Shown here: positions 61,812 to 64,000 of the stretch, piece by piece
How positions within the stretch are numbered: the first letter of the stretch is position 1
Layout: each line of letters opens with the position of its first letter
Assembly (NCBI RefSeq): GCF_013031355.1
Contig: NZ_WPZO01000006.1
Location: forward strand, 209,634 to 273,633
From: Ruegeria arenilitoris
Lineage (GTDB): Bacteria; Pseudomonadota; Alphaproteobacteria; Rhodobacterales; Rhodobacteraceae
Direction of reading: 5' to 3'
Length of the DNA stretch: 64,000 nt
Position numbers and translations under genes: made by a program
Notes under the pieces: generated by a model
The model's database searches: none
The model's input: the letters and a program-made list of their open reading frames with translations, nothing else
What the model was told of the DNA's origin: nothing

Positions 61812-62810
61812 TTACTCGGTGGCAGAGATCATTCCGCCGATCAATTGGTAGGACAACAAGTCCGGGATGTCATGTGGATCACGCACCAGTGGCTCGACCC
61901 GTGCCCGCAGCCGCGCCAGTTCGGCCAGATAGGCCGCGTGCAGGGCGACGGCCTCGTCCATCGTCACGAATTCAAACTGTATCTGACCACCCGCCGGCGT
62001 CTGCGCCGCGCGGGGCAGATCACAGGGCAGGACAGTGGCAATGCGGGGGTAACCTCCGGTGGTCTGACACTCGGGCAGAAGGATAAAGGGATTGCCGGTG
62101 CCGGTCATTTGAATGTCGCCGGGGGTGATGACCTCGGACAATATGTTCAACTGGCCTTTGGCGGCGAAACCTTCGCCATCGCTCTCCATCTGCATTCCCA
62201 TCCGGTTCGCCCGCGCCCCGCGCCGGAACAGCGTCCGGGCAAAACGGTTCAGCGTGTCCTGATCGAACAGGGGGGTCTGAAAGCTGGCGACTATTCGCAG
62301 GGTGCCTCCGGCGAACCGCTCATCGGGTCGCAGCTTCATGCCAGCGCTGCCAGAGAATGGGCCGGCTGGCAGGATGTCACCCGCCTGCACTGCGCGCCCG
62401 ACCTTCGCGGTCAGGTGGGTCGAACGCGACCCCAGAAACAGTGGCGCATCGATTCCACCTCCCAGATGCAGATAGCCATAGGTTCCCTGCGTCACCGCAC
62501 CGATGGTCAGCTTCTGCCCGGTCTCAAGAGTATGAGAGGCATTCCAGACAATCGGACTGCCGTCGATACTCGCCTGCATCGGTGCCCCGGTCAGGGCGAT
62601 GCTGACAGGTTGAGTGGCCTCAAACGTGCCGCCCATCCCGGCCATTTCCAAGGCGGCGCAATCTGGGCTGTGCCCCAACAGGGCCGCACCTTCGTGAAGG
62701 GCCAACTGATCCGCCGCACCGGACCGCGACAGGCCCTGATCCAGATAACCCGAGCGCCCCTGATCCTGCGCAGTGCAGGCCGGTCCGATCTGATGCACCA
62801 GCAAGCTCAT
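61812..62810 (-). CDS. pxpC: 5-oxoprolinase subunit C (biotin-dependent carboxyltransferase fold)
   Basis: 332 residues. The allophanate-hydrolase subunit 2/KipA fold is shown by GPACTAQDQGRSGYLDQGLSRSGAADQLAL, YLHLGGGIDAPLFLGSRSTH and the late GNPFILLPECQTTGGYPRIATV. It overlaps pxpB by four bases and pxpA follows after 12 bases. Confidence 0.94.
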   Translation of the reverse strand: MSLLVHQIGPACTAQDQGRSGYLDQGLSRSGAADQLALHEGAALLGHSPDCAALEMAGMGGTFEATQPVSIALTGAPMQASIDGSPIVWNASHTLETGQKLTIGAVTQGTYGYLHLGGGIDAPLFLGSRSTHLTAKVGRAVQAGDILPAGPFSGSAGMKLRPDERFAGGTLRIVASFQTPLFDQDTLNRFARTLFRRGARANRMGMQMESDGEGFAAKGQLNILSEVITPGDIQMTGTGNPFILLPECQTTGGYPRIATVLPCDLPRAAQTPAGGQIQFEFVTMDEAVALHAAYLAELARLRARVEPLVRDPHDIPDLLSYQLIGGMISATE

Positions 62811-63559
62811 GCGGGGATCTCCGTGCAGGTCGCGCCGCCCGTGCCGTCATTGGTCGCGCGGATCGCTTCCAGTTCGTCCCGACTGACCGGAAGGAACTGC
62901 ATCTCATCCCCGGGGCGCAGGGCAAAGCTCTGCTTGGCTTCGGGGCGGAAACACCGAAATGCGGTCTGGCCCACATGCCGCCACCCGGTTGGGGTCGGCC
63001 CCGAAAACAGCACGAATTGCGAGATCGCCAAAACTAGCGCCCCTTCAGGCACCATCGGGGTCAGTTCCTTGAGGCGTGGAATGTTGAACTCGGGACCCAA
63101 TGGACCGAGGTAGGGCTGACCGGGTGCAAAGCCGATCGTCAGAACGCGCACACGAGTATTGCTGAGGCGTTTGATGGCTTCGGCTGGCGCTAGCCCCGCT
63201 GCGGCGGCGGCCTCATCCAGTTGTGGCGCAAGCTGGCCACCATAGACGGTCGGCACCTTCCACAGACGACGCCCGGCGGGCAGCGATGCCTGATACCAGT
63301 CCTGCTCCTTCATCATCAGCTCAAGACGCGCCTGGATCTCTGAGTGTGGCAGGCGAAGTGGATCAAACCGGATATAGGCCGAAGCAAGAGAGGCCGAAGT
63401 CTCCTCCACCCCCTCCCAGTTCCGGGAATCGATGGCATTGCGGAACGCGAGGGCGGCGCGATTGGAGGGTTCCGCCATCGTATCGGCAAACGAAACCAAC
63501 AGACCGTCCAGGCCAACGGTTCGTATGCGCGGGAAAGAGGCTGCCTGCTTGGGTATCAT
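62807..63559 (-). CDS. pxpB: 5-oxoprolinase subunit B (KipI/allophanate hydrolase subunit 1 type)
   Basis: 250 residues from the ATG at 63559. The family motif LTIGFAPGQPYLGPL lies mid-protein, with YDxx-type start and GPTPTGWRHVGQT near the C-terminus. It is the first gene of the pxpBCA operon, coupled to pxpC. The frame opens a little further upstream at 63613. No strong ribosome site is seen. Confidence 0.9.
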   Translation of the reverse strand: MIPKQAASFPRIRTVGLDGLLVSFADTMAEPSNRAALAFRNAIDSRNWEGVEETSASLASAYIRFDPLRLPHSEIQARLELMMKEQDWYQASLPAGRRLWKVPTVYGGQLAPQLDEAAAAAGLAPAEAIKRLSNTRVRVLTIGFAPGQPYLGPLGPEFNIPRLKELTPMVPEGALVLAISQFVLFSGPTPTGWRHVGQTAFRCFRPEAKQSFALRPGDEMQFLPVSRDELEAIRATNDGTGGATCTEIPA

Positions 63560-64000
63560 ATCACAATGCGTTCGGACGTTTCTTTGCCGCGAGGTGATCT
63601 TATCCGGAGCCAATGCGCAAGCCCCGGACCCGACCCCGAGTCTCTTTCCATGCCCAAAATGCGAGTCGAGTCGGCAAAAACGACCGAAAACTGAATCGGT
63701 TTCTAGCGACCGAGTCGGGCTGGACTTGTGGGTGCGGCGGGCGGACTCACTATATATAGAGTGGGTGCGGACGTGGCTGGATAGAAGCTCTGTATTTCAT
63801 CACCGGCATTTGAGTGATTTGGCAGGGGGTGCTCTGCCGATGTGACGTATAACTATCTGAAAATACTTTAGAAAAAAAGAAAATGCAAAAAAAACGCGCG
63901 GGATGTGATTTTCCACTTGCGGCTAGTGTTGGTTATACTTAGAACCCCCTTCACCGGCGCTGCTGAGGCGCTCGGGACACACCGGCGAGACGGTGGGACG
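63560..64000. other. Upstream region of pxpB to window end
   Basis: No supported gene. ORFs at 63344-63845 look like chance frames. It includes a 16-bp palindrome at 63748-63763, then an A-rich tract and a GC-rich end that may lead into a gene or RNA locus outside the window. Confidence 0.45.
63748..63763. promoter_or_regulatory. Near-perfect AT-centred palindrome upstream of pxpB
   Basis: CACTATATATAGAGTG, paired except for one position, about 190 bases upstream of the pxpB start. It may be a regulator site or a promoter element; no second copy was seen in the window. Confidence 0.3.

Noticed and set aside
63850..64000. Leader of an rRNA operon at the window end
   Set aside because: The TATACT element and GC-rich end could suit this, but no rRNA sequence is in the window and no proper -35 box is seen.

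Overview
The window looks like chromosomal DNA of a Roseobacter-group alphaproteobacterium (Rhodobacterales, Ruegeria-like). This is an inference from gene content: class I LysS, an NDUFS4-like Complex I subunit, phenylalanine hydroxylase with its dehydratase, a SPOR-tailed DacA, and an alphaproteobacterial myo-inositol locus. Most genes are GC-rich and packed in short operons. The stretch from about 36.8 to 50.7 kb is visibly AT-richer and less dense.

Layout. 0.2-19.3 kb is mostly core genome: a DUF2946-like and a YcnI copper-type protein, MOSC, nadD, a PBP4-type dacB, TerB-like, an Lrp regulator divergent from phhA-phhB, lysS, an orphan beta-helix protein, stress and small-domain proteins, an ORF6N protein with two matching palindromes, uvrB, an NDUFS4-like subunit, a GNAT enzyme and tRNA-Arg(TCT). 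20.0-36.7 kb is a large inositol catabolism regulon: iolG, a sugar-type ABC importer, iolD, iolE, a phytanoyl-CoA-dioxygenase-family enzyme, iolB, an SDR and a Hyi-like isomerase on the plus strand; iolC, a second IolB/KduI-like protein and a class II aldolase on the minus strand; two more Gfo/Idh/MocA dehydrogenases; and a LacI repressor. Four copies of a 16-bp palindrome (TTGCAACCGGTTGCAA or one mismatch) mark the likely repressor sites. Only iolA is missing from the route to acetyl-CoA.

36.8-50.76 kb is an accreted tRNA-Val island. The intact tRNA-Val(TAC) lies at 50688-50763 on the minus strand, with a tyrosine recombinase beside its 3' end. A perfect 61-bp copy of the tRNA 3' part lies at 42992, and a decayed copy at about 36770. 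The inner element (43.0-50.7 kb) carries a small membrane-peptide ORF, a HARE-HTH protein overlapping a HEAT-like/CHAT protease gene, an HNH nuclease, a helicase-like ATPase, repeat clusters and the integrase. The HARE-HTH/CHAT pair is the best candidate for an undescribed (probably anti-phage or conflict) system. The older outer segment (36.8-43.0 kb) holds a frameshifted AraC-type regulator and an amidohydrolase / DUF3299 / OprB porin / M19 dipeptidase set that looks like peptide or amide scavenging.

50.9-64.0 kb returns to core genes: modABC, hemF, an SDR lacking its catalytic lysine, rsmC, clpS, a HAD phosphatase, a SPOR-tailed D,D-carboxypeptidase with a textbook terminator, an HPPD-like VOC dioxygenase, and the 5-oxoprolinase operon pxpB-pxpC-pxpA.
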